Positions 21,701 to 36,700 of a stretch of DNA of 64,000 bases are shown here, one piece after another. Both the position numbers and the translations under genes were made by a program. The number at the start of each line of letters is the position of its first letter. Position 1 is the first letter of the stretch. The stretch is from Tridacna crocea (Eukaryota; Mollusca; Bivalvia; Cardiida; Cardiidae), in the NCBI GenBank assembly GCA_943736015.1, contig OX031059.1, positions 18,166,001 through 18,230,000 of the forward strand, in the 5' to 3' direction. A model generated the notes under the pieces. That model searched no databases. It was not told the origin of the DNA and was given only the letters and a program-made list of their open reading frames with translations.

Positions 21701-24700
21701 AAGAAAACATTGTGGGAAAAGGAGAAAATGCTGGTTATCAGCATTTTCTCCTTTTCCCACAATGTTTTTAGAAGGATTCTTCCTCTGGGTTGTAAAAACC
21801 AGGGATTGTTTGGTAAAGGGTTAAGGTAACATATAATTCTTCATGCGGCAACAGAAGTTTAGGCCTGTCCAGATTGAAAGCATTTGCAGATGAGAAACTG
21901 AATATGGTGTAAACATAGGCTTTGTCTCTGTAAGCAAAGAAAATATTGCAGGAAAAGGAGAAAATGTTGGTCATTTGCATTTCCTTTTTTTCGAACAATG
22001 TTTCAAAAGACTGTCTTATACCTCTTTATAGAGCTGGGTATCGCCAAGAAAAATGTATCGCGATACTATCGCGATACCAGGCAGGCGATACGATACAATA
22101 TCATGATACTTAATTGATCCAGATATACTTAATGACAGCCTATTAAAAGAGAGACTGTTTTCATGCCATATGCGCAAACAAGATTTTATAGATAGATCTA
22201 CATGTTCACACTTAAATGTATATCAACCTCTTCAGAAATTTTAGGAACTTTCCTTAAACTGTGCAAACATTTTTGGCAAAATCAATCCAAATGTTTGCTA
22301 AAACAAGCAGGTAAGACAATTTGTCTACATGATATTAAGTTTATGAGGATGCTGTGTTTTGTACTTCAAAAATCAACGGCAATGCAATACCATTTAGAGT
22401 TTTTGCTTTATTTAAAATCATTCATTTTGGTCCTCTAATTCTAATTTCAAAGTCAGTTTAAAAAAAAATATACCTATTTCAAGCATTCGAAGACCTCCCC
22501 CCCCCCCCCCCCCGGTAGATTTATGTTTTCATTTCCTAAAACAACAATTTTTTTCACTCATGAACAGAATTTTAGCCCCCAACTTTTTGTTTTATTCATA
22601 GTTCTTTTGTAAATTCACTGTTTAACTTCATTATTAAAAATGAGAAGATAGTTTGAAGTCCCTCTGATCGGCCGATGCCACGCTGATCATTGTAGTGTCA
22701 TGGGTTTTCACGGCTTTTTGGCGATCTATTTTTTCGTGACAATTAACTTTTGGAGAAGTATTACTACATTATTTGACATCTGTTTGCCATTTCAAATAGC
22801 AGGTAACTTTAAAATCTGTCACTTTACTCTAGATAAGAGTATTAACACCTTTATTACGTTGTCATAAATGACTCGCCAGCTTCCTGATCATGCGCGTGTC
22901 CTTTGCATTTTATACTGATCGTGTTTAGCCCATATTTCTGCTGGATGTATGAAAGCTAGGTTATATGAAGCTCTAGATCATCACTTAATACGTCAGATTG
23001 ACAATTAGGCAGATACTTTCAGCGTCAAAGACGTCATTTCAAATTTCCCAGCGTCAAAACTCGCACTATTGTCAACTTCGGAAGACGGTTGCCGATCCGC
23101 AGCTCATTCATTTGTTATTTAGAAAGAACAAAGACATTTCAAACTGAGCTATCTTTCGCTAGCAGGTAATCAAATTGCAGCTTATATTCGTCCGGTAAAT
23201 CAAATGACCTTGTTAATTAATGCTTTATTTTATCTTACAGTCCTTGTGACAAAAATGTTAAGTAGGCAAACCGATCTAAGCAGCCGCAACTTTTTGGGCA
23301 CGAACAAAATATGATAACCTTAAAGTATTCCGAATTAGCATCCATATTTAAAACCGGGAAAACCCTAGGCAAGAGCGAGTGACTAAACATTTCGCTGCAA
23401 ATTATTCCCCGAATTGCAAAGTTTTATGAATTTCATTACATTTCTAGGGCGAGTTGTTTGTACGTTCTTGTATGTATAGCAGAGACAAATTGTGCGCATT
23501 TTTTTCTATTTCATACACGAAACATGATCACACACTCTGCACACGACACGACGTAAATGTATCGCCAAGTATCGATACAATGAGTTAGTATCGCGATATA
23601 CTATCGCCAGCAAAAATATCACGATGCACCGATGCATCGATGATATCGCCCCAGCTCTACCTCTTTACTATACAATCCTATTTTGACTCCTTACCAAACA
23701 ATAAAATTTTAGACTGGTCCATCTTAAAAGAATTTGAAGACAACAAAATGAAGGTAAATGAAATATTGAAATAACATGAGGGAGATGCGCTTTTAATCCT
23801 TTACCACACAATGATGACTTTTAACACCCCTGAAAGAGAAAGCTTTTGAAAACATTGTGGAAAAAGGAGAAAATGCTAGTTACCAGCATTTTCTCCGTTT
23901 CCCACAATGTTTTCTACTCTATCAAAGAAAAAATCATTTCATATGAGCCACAATGAAACTGTCATCTGCAAATGCTTTCAATTAGTGCAGGTCAAAAATT
24001 CTGTTGTGTGGTAAAGGGTCAAATTGATGCACTTGTGACATATCTTGAAGTCAGGGAGACAGGTTTTCAGCTGAATGCTTGCATTTTAGGATTCTCATGG
24101 GCCCTTTGAAGTCTGTCCAAGTCTTACACTGGGTCATGAATGATTTGGAATTACTAAATTTGTGGAGTGTCTTATAAGCCAAGGTGTCCGATAGTCAAGA
24201 ATATGTATGGTATAACATTCAATAGTACAAATGACAGTGAAGATGTTCATAACATATTCTTTGATCCATAGTTACCAGAAAATCCTGTATTTAATTGACC
24301 CTAAAGAAGGCTGTTGAATACATTGTAAGATTTGAAAACATAGCGTTATTATTTGTTGATTTACGTTTCATTGTATGTTTACAAGGAAGATACAATCAGC
24401 AATGTCCAGTACACAAAAATTGATACACAAATACTGTCAAAGGGGTCCGGCTTCAAATTCTCACAACTCAGGTTTCGTCATTTCCCTAACCCTGGTTTGT
24501 CTCCGACTATAGAAATACACTTAATTCAGGATGGTTGGTAAATATAGCACCATGTTATTTTACCTGACAATATCCTATGTGTTTATTGTATTCACTGTAA
24601 GCCAGCAATACATTTCTAAGTTTGATGATCCCCACCGACTCTATATCTTCATAATGTTTATTGTTAGGTAGAGTTCGAAGTAAGTCTAATTCTATCTGTT

Positions 24701-27700
24701 AAAGAAAGCAATAATTCATTCTTTATAAAACAATAAAAATCTAAACTTGTCAAATTGAAAGCATTTGGAGAGTGCAAATTAAAGACAGATCAAAATGGGC
24801 TTATTTGTTTCTCAGTGTCAGCCTTTTCTAAGGGCATAACAACATAAAGCCTGCATTTCAAAAGAGATAATTTGCATATATCAAACAATGCTAAGTGCTG
24901 TCACACACACACCACCACCAAACAAACTACCAGAGTGGTGCCTGCTGTTGTGAGGTATAGCGCTGGCTTTGTAACCATAAGGTCCCAAGGCCAATACCCA
25001 GGAGTAGGTGTCATCTTTGGGATTGTTCACTGGCCCACACATTCTGCAGGAGTACTGGTGTATTTCTCAAGAAGCAGAATCAAGAGAGACCAGTATAAGT
25101 TGTTAGAACTTGTCTCTCAATCGATGTAAAATATATACATTTGAACTTAACTCATTACCAGATGACAATATTTTAGGCTTGTCCAAATCGAAAGCATTTG
25201 CAGATGACAAAATAAAAGTGACTGAAACTTTGAAATTTGTTTGTAGAAAGCATTATGGGAAAAGGAGAAAACGCTGGTTACCAGCATTTTCTCCTTTTCC
25301 CACAATGTTTTCTATATGCTTCTTTCTCAGGGGTGTAAAAATTAGGGATTGTGTGGTAATGGGTTAAAACAAACTACTGCTGCAACAAAAGCACATCTCA
25401 AAAATCCAAATAATCAAGTGTTACATGCACTAATGGTAATGTTTGTCCATCTTTTTATGAAAAAAATCTCTGTTTTCTGGAGACAGAGGAATAGAGATAG
25501 TGAAAACATTTTTCCACAATGTTTCCTACTCTTTTGACGACAAACCTCATCACTTTAGCTGATTTTAATTTGTCCCCTGAGGTTGCTTTCAATTTGGTTG
25601 ATCTAAACATTTTGTCATATAATAAAATAATTATCCAAACCAGTAGGTAAGGGAATAGAAACCTGTTTTATTGAAGGATCTGACTTCATAGTTTCCTCCT
25701 GTTTCCTCTGCAGTAGATTGATATAATGGTCTGGACCAACTTCCTCTCTCTTTGCTCCAACATACAAGTTTATCAACCTAGTCAAAAAGAACATCCAGTT
25801 TACCCTTCACCATTACTTTTAATAGAAATAAAATTGACTTGTCCAATTCAACAGCATTTTCAGTACATAATTAGTTTTTGATATCTTTAGACTTTTTTTT
25901 TTATTATGCAGTATCTAGGCCACCCGGCACATAATACAAAGAAGTAACATACAAATATGTCACAGAGAGTGACTACAGGTAGTTAATTTCTAAGAAAAGA
26001 ACAACAGAAAAAAAAAATATGTTTAATATGTCGTCTGCAAGAGCTTTCAATTTGGACCAGTCTAAAATTTTGTCAGTTGGTAAAAAGTTTTAAGCACTAT
26101 GTTTTTAAGTCTTTTTTCCTCATGGTTGAAAATATAGGACAATTAACTCTTTACCAAATGACAAAATTTTAGACTGGTCCAAATTGATAGCATCTGCAGA
26201 TGACAAAATAAATTAACTCAAAAACTGAAATTTGTTTCCAGCAGGGTAAATAACAATGTGGGAAAAAAAGAAGAAAATGCTAGTAACCACCATTGTCTCT
26301 TTTTCTCACAATGTTTTCAAAAGGCATCTTTCTCAGGGTTGTAAAAACCTGAGATTGTTTGGTAATGGGCTAATAGTTCAACTTTTGATCAACTGAAGAA
26401 AATGTAGACACTTGGAGGCATTTGTAAATGAAAAAATAATCTTAATGGAGGCATTTGTAAATGAAAAAATAATCTTAAAACCCTTCTCTTATATGTTAAA
26501 CTCAGTACATGTACTTCAGTCAGCAACATATTCGGCTTGAAACTCACACGATGCTTTCCATGAAGGGTCCATGCAATAAAATTCATGAGAGAATGCATTT
26601 AAAAGGCTAAGCATCAGAAAAAAATCAAAATCATTCTACCCTTTCCAAACATCCATTCTGTGGTCAGCAGGGATTCCTAGTCGAATCAAACCTTTTAACT
26701 CATTATTTCTGGTCAACTTTCCGCCTCGTCCAATCAGCAAATTCTCCCATTTAACTCGTAATGATGCTTCAAGATCTGCATGCTGGAAAAGTGTTATTTA
26801 ACTCTTTACCACACAGTGCCGACTTTGACGACCCTGAGAAAGAAGCCTCTTGAAAACATTGTGGGAAAAGAAGAAAATGCTGGAAACCTGCATTTGCTCC
26901 TTTTCCCATGATGTTTTCTCTCCTCTTCGATACAAGTTTCAAATTTTGAGTCACTTTTATTATGCATCTGCAAATGCTTTCAATTTGGACCAGCCTAAAA
27001 TTTTGTTGTTTGGTTAGCTAGTTAATGAAGAGAGTCTAATCCCATAAAACACCTTTTACTACTATTGTTGCCTTTGCTGCAGTGTAGATTGAGATCAGAT
27101 TGCACTTTTGTGCATTCTGATCCTGATCTACACTGGCAGCTTTGCCTACACATTCCTTACAATAGCAACCTTGAAACTGCTTTGATAAAGGTCTTATTAC
27201 TTGAATGAAATTAGCATTTAGGTTTATTTGGTGCTCTACGAATTAAAAATGTGAAAGAAGAAAAAAATGAATAAAATCAGCAATTAGAGACATGTTTATG
27301 AGCTCGTTACAGACACATTTATGAAGTACATTCTTATCAAAATCATGACAAGTGAATAGATGAGGTAATACCAAAAGATGAATATTCCCCTTGTATGGTG
27401 TTCAATGCAGTTTTTAATATCATTTTAGTCATATTACAGCAGCCACTGCACCTATCTATAGATTTCTAGAATTACTTTCACCTATCTTACATACCACCTT
27501 TTCTAAGCTACTGGTTGCTTTCTCACATAAACATTGTAGCAATAACATGCAGAGATAAGAGAGGAATGACCCTCATCAATCCTTGACCAAATTTTGTTAG
27601 TAGTTGTATTTTGATTAACCCATTACCACACGAGAAAATTTTAGACTAGTCCAAATTGAAAGCATTTGCAGACGACAAATTAAAGGTGACTGAAAAATTG

Positions 27701-30700
27701 AAATTTGTTCTGGGAAGGGTAGAAAACACTGTGGGAAAAGAAGAAAATGCTGGTTACCAGCATTTTCTCCTTTTCCCAGAGTGTTTTCAAAAGGCTTCTT
27801 TCTCAGGGGCGTCAAAAGTAGGGATTGTGTGGTAATGGGTTAACCTACACTCAGTTTCTTTAAACCCGACTCTAAACCATGTGACAATATACGTGTGTAA
27901 CAATAGGTTAAGAATAATTCTAACATGACACATGCATTTGTCACTATAAACACAATGCTGCAAAAGCATGGTGAAATCATTCTATATAGTGTGATGTTAT
28001 TCTGTACAAAGTAAGTTAGTCACTGGAATATAATCTGTGTCCACGTTTTTAGTTTAAGTATGAACTTGTTTTCCTTTCATTAAGAGTTGGTTATGTTAGA
28101 ACCGAAAAAATCTTCTTTCTATCATGGTTTACAGTTCAATAAACCACATTGTGAGTTATGAGGCACAATAAATAAACCACTTGGGCTATTGCCCTCATGG
28201 ATTATTTATTGTGCCTCATAACTCACACAACTGTGGTTTCTTTGAGAAATCTTCTTTCTATTATGTTTATCATTCATTAAACAACAATTTTTTGTTGTTT
28301 GGTAAAAGGTTAAACAGCTTTTGTTGTTATTGCTGTTTGATGGCTTTTGAAGCTGAGAAATAACAAGCTGAGAGTAAATTTGCATTACTTTGACTTGACT
28401 AGAAAGTTCTTCTGATTGCCTCTCTAACACTGCTGCCTTGTTACTGAGTGGATCTATATCTACGTCTTGTTCTTCTTCATACAAGAACTGTTTCCGTGAG
28501 AATCCATAACTGTCATATTCTTGAATACTGTCAAAATGAAAGTAAAAAGTAAATACTATTTTGGGGCTCTTTACCACTCAAGTTACAATCCAGTGTTTCA
28601 CCCTTTACCAAACAATTCCCAGTTTTCATAACTCAGAGGAAGAAATCTTCTGAAAACATTGTGGGAAAAGGAGAATATGCTGGTTACCAGCATTTTCTTT
28701 TTTTCCACAAAGTTTTCTGCTCTTGTAGGGTCAAGTTTTGATTTTTGAGTCAAACATATTTTGTCGTCTGCAAATGATTTCAATCTGGATGAGTCTAAAA
28801 TGATTTTGTTTGGTAAAAAGTTAAAACATACAAATCTAACCAGCAACGGTGTTTAAGTTTTCTGTATGTATAATCCAACTGATCAGTTCTGATCTGAAGT
28901 GATTTTCAGTTAATATTTAAGTCTTATGCATGACTAAAGGAGAATATACTGCTAGACTTCTTCTGAGAATTTGCCCTTTTTACCACACCATCTTCAAGAT
29001 GGATCTGTGAAAGATGAAAAAGTTTAGTGAAGGGGACACCCAGTTAACCCATTAGCACACAATCCCTACTTTTGATGACCCTGGGAAAGAAGCCTTTACA
29101 AAACATTGCGGGAAAAGGAGAAAATGCTGCTAACCAGCATTTTCTCCTTTTCCTACAATGTTTTTCGAACTTTACAGAACAAATTTCAAATTTTCAGTTA
29201 CTTTTCTTTTGTTGTCTACAAAATTAATGCTTTCTATTTTAACAAGCCTAAAATATTGCTGTTTGGTAATGAGTTAAATATTTACTATAAAAGACAGTTT
29301 TTGACTGCCAAAAGTTTGCACAATAATACAAAAGTATTTGCAGGAAAAGAAATGACCTTCTTCCAGGTCTTGTCCTCATATATAGGAAAACAGCAATAAA
29401 TTGTGACCTGCAACTGATTCATTGTCCGAAATATCTAACAAGAGCTTCCCAAAGCGGATCATATTCATCCAAAGGGGACTTGTTGGTGAAATGGGTTAAA
29501 ATCTAGAATGCCTGCAGACAAACAAATTTTAAAGCTCACATGCACAACTAAACATCATGGAGATTCATCGCGGTAAGTTTGAACTTATTCCAATGAAAAT
29601 TGTAAGAGGAGTTGTGCACACAAGAAATTGCTAACAGATGGATGGACAGACAGACAGGAGGATGGATGGACAGTCAGACAGGAGTACAGAAACAACATAA
29701 TACGACCCTTTGAGCATGTAAAAAAAAAAACCTGAAAAATGCATTGAAATTCAAAGTGTTACTATACCTGCCAGTGAGACGTAGTTCAACATCATCCTCA
29801 TCCGCTTCCATGGCATCCTGTATCAGCTGACTGACAACTTCATGTCCATCTTCATCCCCTGTAAAAGTATAATGTCCATATCACAGGTGCCTGACATGTC
29901 TGGTATCATACCATCCCTCCATATAGATACAGAGGGATAGTATGATACCAGACATGTCAGGCACATGTGGTCCTTATCACACAACACTGATTTAAGTCAT
30001 TACCAAACAACAAAATTTTAAGTTTGTCCAAATTGAAAGCGTTTGCAGATGACAAAATAAAAGTGACTGAAAATTTGAAATTTGTTTTGTGAAGGGTAGA
30101 AAACATTGTGGGAAAGTGAGAAAATGCTGTTCACCAGCATTTTCTCCTTTTCCCACAATGTTTTCTAAATGCTTCTTTCTCACGGTTGCCAAAAGTAGGG
30201 ATTGTGTGGTAATAGGTTAACTCATTACCCAACGAGAAAATTTTAGACTGGTCCAAATTGAAAGCATTTGCAGACTACAAAATAAAGGTGACTAAAAAAT
30301 AGAAATTTGTTCTGGGAAGGGTAGAAAACACTGTGGGAAAAGGAGAAAATGCTGGTTACCAGCATTTTCTCCTTTTCCCATAGTGTTTTTAAAAGGCTTC
30401 TTTCTCAGGGGCGTCAAAAGTAGGGATTGTGTGGTAATAGGTTAAACAAGCATTTTTTCTGCCCTATCACAGACAGAAACTGTTACTTTACCAACATGTA
30501 ATTTATCATATGCAAATGCTATAAATTTGCCATTAGTAAACTTTCACAGTTTATTAGAGTTAGCTAACTATTAACAACCATAAAAGATTTAGATACCTCC
30601 TACTTGAAAGCATATGCAGCCAAAAATTAAAAAGTGTTTCAAATAATGGAATTACTTGGAGAAAGTCAGAGAGAAGAAAACAGCCTTTTCTCCTTTTCCC

Positions 30701-33700
30701 CAAGGTTTTTGTGTGGATTTCCTCCTTTAACCCATTACCACACAATCCCTACTTTTGACGACCCTGAGAAAGAAGCCTTTGGAAAACACTGCGGGAAACT
30801 GGTAACCAGCATTTTCTCTTTTTCCCACAATGTTTTCTACCCTTCACAAAACAAATTTTAACTTTTCAGTCACTTTTATTTTGTCTTCTGCAAATGCTTT
30901 TGATAATGGACAAGCCTAAAATACTGTTGTTTGGTAATAGGTTAACTCATTACCAAACGATCAGATTTTACACTGGTCCAAATTGAAAGTATTTGCAGAC
31001 AACAAAATGAACGTAACCCAAAATTTGAAATTTGTTTCCAGCAGGGTAGAAATCAATGTGGGAAAAGGAGAAAATGTTGGTTTCCATCATTTTCTCCTTT
31101 TACCACAATGTTTTCTTCAGGCTTCTTTCTCAGGGTCATCAAAAGTAGGGACTGTGTGGTAATGGGTTAAATGATCCTAATATAAAGGCTTTTTAAATGT
31201 ATGTGCATCCTGCAATGTATTCTCCCTTTCAAAGAGAAATACCGTCATTTGAGCTATACTTAATTTCTCATCTGCAAATGTTTTCAATTTGGACAAGACT
31301 AAAATTTTATCATGTGGTAAAAGAGGTAAGACATAGTTTTCTGAGTGTAGTTTGAATGTTTTCTCTTATTATGTGAAAGAAAAAAGAAATCCATTACAGA
31401 TTGTAAGACCCTCTGCAGATGATACTTTAAAGAAAGAATTGTGAGAAAAGGAGCAATTATTGCTTCTATTTCAAAACTTGTTTATCTTCTCATTCCTGTC
31501 CTTTTGATTTCTATTTTGAATAACTTGTGCAAGAAACATTGAAAAGGCCATATAAACTTGATACGAAAAAGATGTAACTGTTTACCTCTTACTGGCATAT
31601 GTTCTTTAGTCTGTTTTAGCAGGACAAAGTATTTACTTTTCACCTGGCAGAATTTGGCCTCAAGTTTTGCTAAATCTCTGCAACAGAATAACAATGTGAC
31701 ATGAAAAGCACATGCCATTTTCTAGCCTCTCGATAATTTTATCGATGTATAATTACATAAATATGATAAGGAAATCTTCAAACATACTTTATCCTTTTAT
31801 CTTTCAATTCCAAGTTTTAACAACCCTAAGGAAGAAGTCTGTTAAAAAGATCATGGGAAAAGGAGAAACATTAACAGGCAGCAGATGGTAAATAAATTCA
31901 GTTTTTAATCTTTATCTTAACTTTTTACATTAAATCTTTACCGAACAAAAAGATTTTAGACAGCTCTAAACCCAAAGCATTAATTTTGTAGACAAACTAT
32001 CAAATGTGGCACAAACTGTGGAATTTTGAGATAGCAGAAAAGATTTTGTGAAACGGAGAAAATGCTGGGAACCAGCATTTTCTCCCTTTTCAATAATGTT
32101 TGTAAAGCCTTATCACTCAAAGTCAAAGCTGATGACTGTGAAGTAAAGGGTTGAAACCATGGCATTTGCAAACATGTGTCACATGCCCATTTGCACAGGT
32201 CTACTCAATAGGAAGAAATACAATTTTACGAAAGATTATGTAGTAGTAATTTTTCTGGTGCTTGCATTTGATTCCAGCAGCTTGAGAACATTTGACATTG
32301 CATGAGACTCAAAGTCTTGTGAAATGTCAAATTTTTTTACACAATGAGAAGCAAACACATTCAAAAGGAACGATACTTCAACATAACATTCCTTTCATTA
32401 TATACACATTTCGATGACAAAACTTTGAAATGTTAACCATAATATTCGAAAACAGTAAACAAAGTTAATGATCGTTTTTATGAAGGGCAAATGAAAATAA
32501 TAACTTAGCATTTTGACCAATCAATGCTTTATACATCTTTGTACCATATTTCACAGCGTGTACATACAAATATATTTCTGATTTTGGGTTGGTGTTATTT
32601 TATTTGCTTGTGATTTCAGCCAGAAAATGTACCGATATATGGCTTGCAACACGTAAAAAGAGGCATTGGGACTTCTGTGTAAAGCATCTTCTCAGATAAG
32701 CCTGTGCAGTCTGTACAGGCTAATCTGAGATGGCGTTTACGACTACATTAGAATTTGTTCATCAATAGACTTGTGCAAAACAGAAAATTACATAAAAACA
32801 GAAAGTGTCATTTTGGATTAGCCTGCGGGTCATTTTGTAGGAGAGGGTAATTTCTCTGCATTATACAGGCCATATAAAAAGTCTTACTCTTTCAGCTTTT
32901 TCTCTCTAGCCAAATCCATCTTTCTAAGTTCATTTAGCTCGAGAATTTCCTTTGTCAGAAATTTGTGCTGTAGCTCATATCCTTGGCACATATCCTGGAA
33001 AATATTTATTTACTAAGCCTTTACAACACAATCCTGACTTTCAACAACCATGAAAAAGAAAGCTTTATGAAAGCATTTTTCGCAAAGCTAAGCATATACA
33101 TCTGAAGGGGCTTGTGACTGAAATGGATTAAAATCTAGAATACCTGCAGACATACAAATTTTCTAAAGTCACATGCACAACTACACATCATAAAGATTCA
33201 TTGTGGTAAGTTTGAATTTATTCCAATGAAACCTGCATGAGGAATTGCGCACACAAGAAATAGCTAACAGAGGGACAGACTGATGAACAGACAGGCGGAT
33301 GGATGAGCAGACAGATGGATAGACAGATAGTCGACTGGCCAGGGTCGCAACATAACATGATCCTTGGGGCATATGAAAAAGAGAAAATGCTGGAAACCAG
33401 CATTTTCTCCTTTTCAGACAATGTTTTCTTCCCCATTTTAAGCAAATTTTACTCTTTGTCTACAAATTCTTTTAATTTCGAAAAAAAATCTAAAAATTTT
33501 ACAATCTTCACAATTTCTACCAATTTGTTTTTACAGAGTTATTTATGCACAACTGATAGCACTAATCTATCTGTTAATCCATTAGTCAGTTCATAAAATG
33601 TTAAATTAGTCCGAAATGAAACCCTAAGCAGACAAAAAATCGAAGTAGCTTCAATGACAAAATTTATCCTTGATAGGATAGAAAACATTTTGTAGAAAAT

Positions 33701-36700
33701 GGAGATGTTGGTTACCAGTATTTTCTCCTTTCCCAACAAAGTTTTCAAAAGTCTTGTTGTTCAATGTTTTCTTAAGCTTTCTTGGTCAGGGTTGTTAACT
33801 CAACAACAATCATTTAGGCATGTCCAAATCAAAAGCATTTGCAGATGACAAAATAAAAGTGAATGAAAATTTGAAATTTGTTTTGTGAAGGGTAGAAAAC
33901 ATTGTGGGAAAAGGAAAAAAAATTGCTGGTTACCAGCATTTTTCTCCTTTTCCCACAATATTTTCAAAAGGCTTCTTTCTCATAGTCATCAAAAGTAGGG
34001 ATTGTGTGGTAATAGTTTGACAGTGGGATTGTTTGGTAAAGGGTTAATCTGTTCATTAGATGAAAAAATGTGTGACTGATTACAAGCATTTTCTCCTTTT
34101 CTCACAATGTTTTCAACATGAACTTCACATAGCTGGGCATATAATATGCCTGAAGGGACTTGCCACGGAAATGGGTAAAAATCTAGAACACCTGCAGATA
34201 TCCAAGTTTTAGGAGTCACATGCAAAACTAAATAGAGAATAGTTGTTGTAAGTGTGGAGTTATTCCGAATGAAAACTGCCGGGGGAGTAGGGCACACAAG
34301 AAATTGCCAGACAGACAGATGGACGTACAGACTAATGACTTGGGCCATGACATAGTGCAACCTTACGAGCGTATAAAAACCTTCTCTTTTGTTGAAACAC
34401 AGAACTTAACCCATTACCACACAATTCCTAATTGTGACAACCCTGTGAAAGAACTTTTTGGAAAACATTGTGGGAAAAGGAGAAAATGCTGGTAACCAGC
34501 ATTTTCTCCTTTTCCCACAATGTTTTCTACCCTTCACAAAACAAATTTCAAATTTTCAGTCACTTTTATTTTGTCATCTGCAAATGCGTTTGATTTGGAC
34601 AAACCTCAAGTTTTGTTTGGTATTGAGTTATTGCACACAGGCCTCTAAATATCACTGAACATGTGACAACTGAGTCCCACTCACCCAACACAGGCCTAAC
34701 TCCTTACCAAATGACAAAAAGTAGACTAGTCCAAATTGAAATCATTTGTGGGCAACAAAATAAATGTGACTCAAAAATTGAAATTAACTTTGGGAAGGAT
34801 AGAAAACATAGTGGGAAAAGGAGAAAATGCTGGTTACCAGCATTTTCATTTTTTCCCACAATGTTTTCAAAAGCTCTCTTTCTCAGGGTCGTTAAAAGTC
34901 AGGATTGTATGGTAAAGTGTTAAAATAATTAAATCAGTGCAGAGGTATACATACTTTCATTCGCGAAACTTCCTTTTCATATGATGCTGATGAACCCAAG
35001 TCTAACAGAGGTTGCACACTTTCTGATTGGTCTATCCCAGGAAATGCTTGATGCTCTTTGTCAAATAATTGTGTTGACAAACTGATTATTGTTTCATCTT
35101 TGGCTTTTAGCATGTCCTCATACATTGCAAGCTGTTCCTTACTAGCACTGAATTCTTTTTCTACAGATCTTAAAGAAAATAATGTAAGATTTACAGACAT
35201 AGCCCAAAGACAAAGCAAGAGAAATTTATGCATAAAGTGGTGAATCCAGACAACTAACTTTTCACCACAAGTTATATAAATGCATCCCCAAATGATTTGC
35301 TACATCTTCTTTTGCTCGTACCTCCTGCAACCCTTTTTCAAGGTCAAGGTTTTTTTTCCCTCATTAACAATATTAACCCATTACCACACAATCCCTACTT
35401 TTGACGCCCCTGAGAAAGAAGCCTTTAGAAAACATTGTGGGAAAAAGAGAAAATGCTGGTAAACAGCATTTTCTCTTTTTTCCCACAATGTTTTCTACCC
35501 TTCACAAAACAAATTTCAAATTTTCAGTCACTTTTATTTTGTCGTCTGCAAATGCTTTCAATTTGGACAAGTCTAAGATGTTGTCATTTGGTAATGAGTT
35601 AAACGATATATGGCCATAAGACAAAAATGAACTTTGTCTCAATACTATGATCAATCCCGGGCGCGAGTTTTCAAAATGATACCCTGACTAAATATGGTTA
35701 TAAGACATGCAAATGTAACAAACTGCATCTGTTGAACATGATCGATAAATACAGTAATACAACTGATTCATTTTTCTTGCAAACAATGACTTTTAGCTCT
35801 TTGAAAAACCTGTAATAAGTGTAGTCTATTAAACTTACTGTAATTTTTCTGTGGTTACTGCATATTCTTGTTTAATAACAGCTAACTGGTTGTTCAAGTC
35901 AGTGACTAAAATCTCCTTTTCAATTAATAAATCTGTTTTACCCTGATCATCCAAGTCAGCAGTTTTTTCTCTGAAATATACATTTTAGTTGTCCAATCAG
36001 GTGGCAGGAAAAGAGGGAAATTGTCAAGGCCTGTAGTGTATTATGTCGCCCCAAGCTAATTGGCTCGAGGTGACATAGTATGCCACAGCCCTTTTCAAGA
36101 TCCCTTGTGGCCTGCTACCTGAACAGGCAACTAATATTATTATGCTGAAAAGAAATCTCTCAGGATCTGACTGAATCTTATACTCTGAATATTTACTGCT
36201 GTACACTGGCAACTTGGCAAACTCCAGAAAAGAGCAGTTTCCCTGTCAGGAGTCTCATAGACTTGACAACATTTCAAATAAAAAATAATCCATTCTTTCT
36301 ACTTTAATGGCAACCATCAAGGGAAACTAGTTGTAAAATGGTGTATTACCGATAAGTTGGTCTTGTGGGCGTTTCGTATCTAGATCTCCCATTTGGAGTT
36401 GGAATTGAAGTGTATAGTCACGCCTACTTGGCTCCCAACATCCCAACAGGAAAACTGTGTTTCAATGAAGCATGCCAGTGTACAGCAATTCTAATACATG
36501 TATATACTTAAACCATACTATCCAATGGGGTTGCAAGAAATTTCTGACCTAAATATTGCTTCTTGCAGAAAACCTTCCTTGAAGATATTATTAGGATAGG
36601 AGAAGGCTAATTTATCCTTTGCAACAATGTTTTTGTGCATTAATGAAGTACGGTAAGTCCTAGCCCATGTAGAGCCATCAAAATGAAATGAACATTCTTA

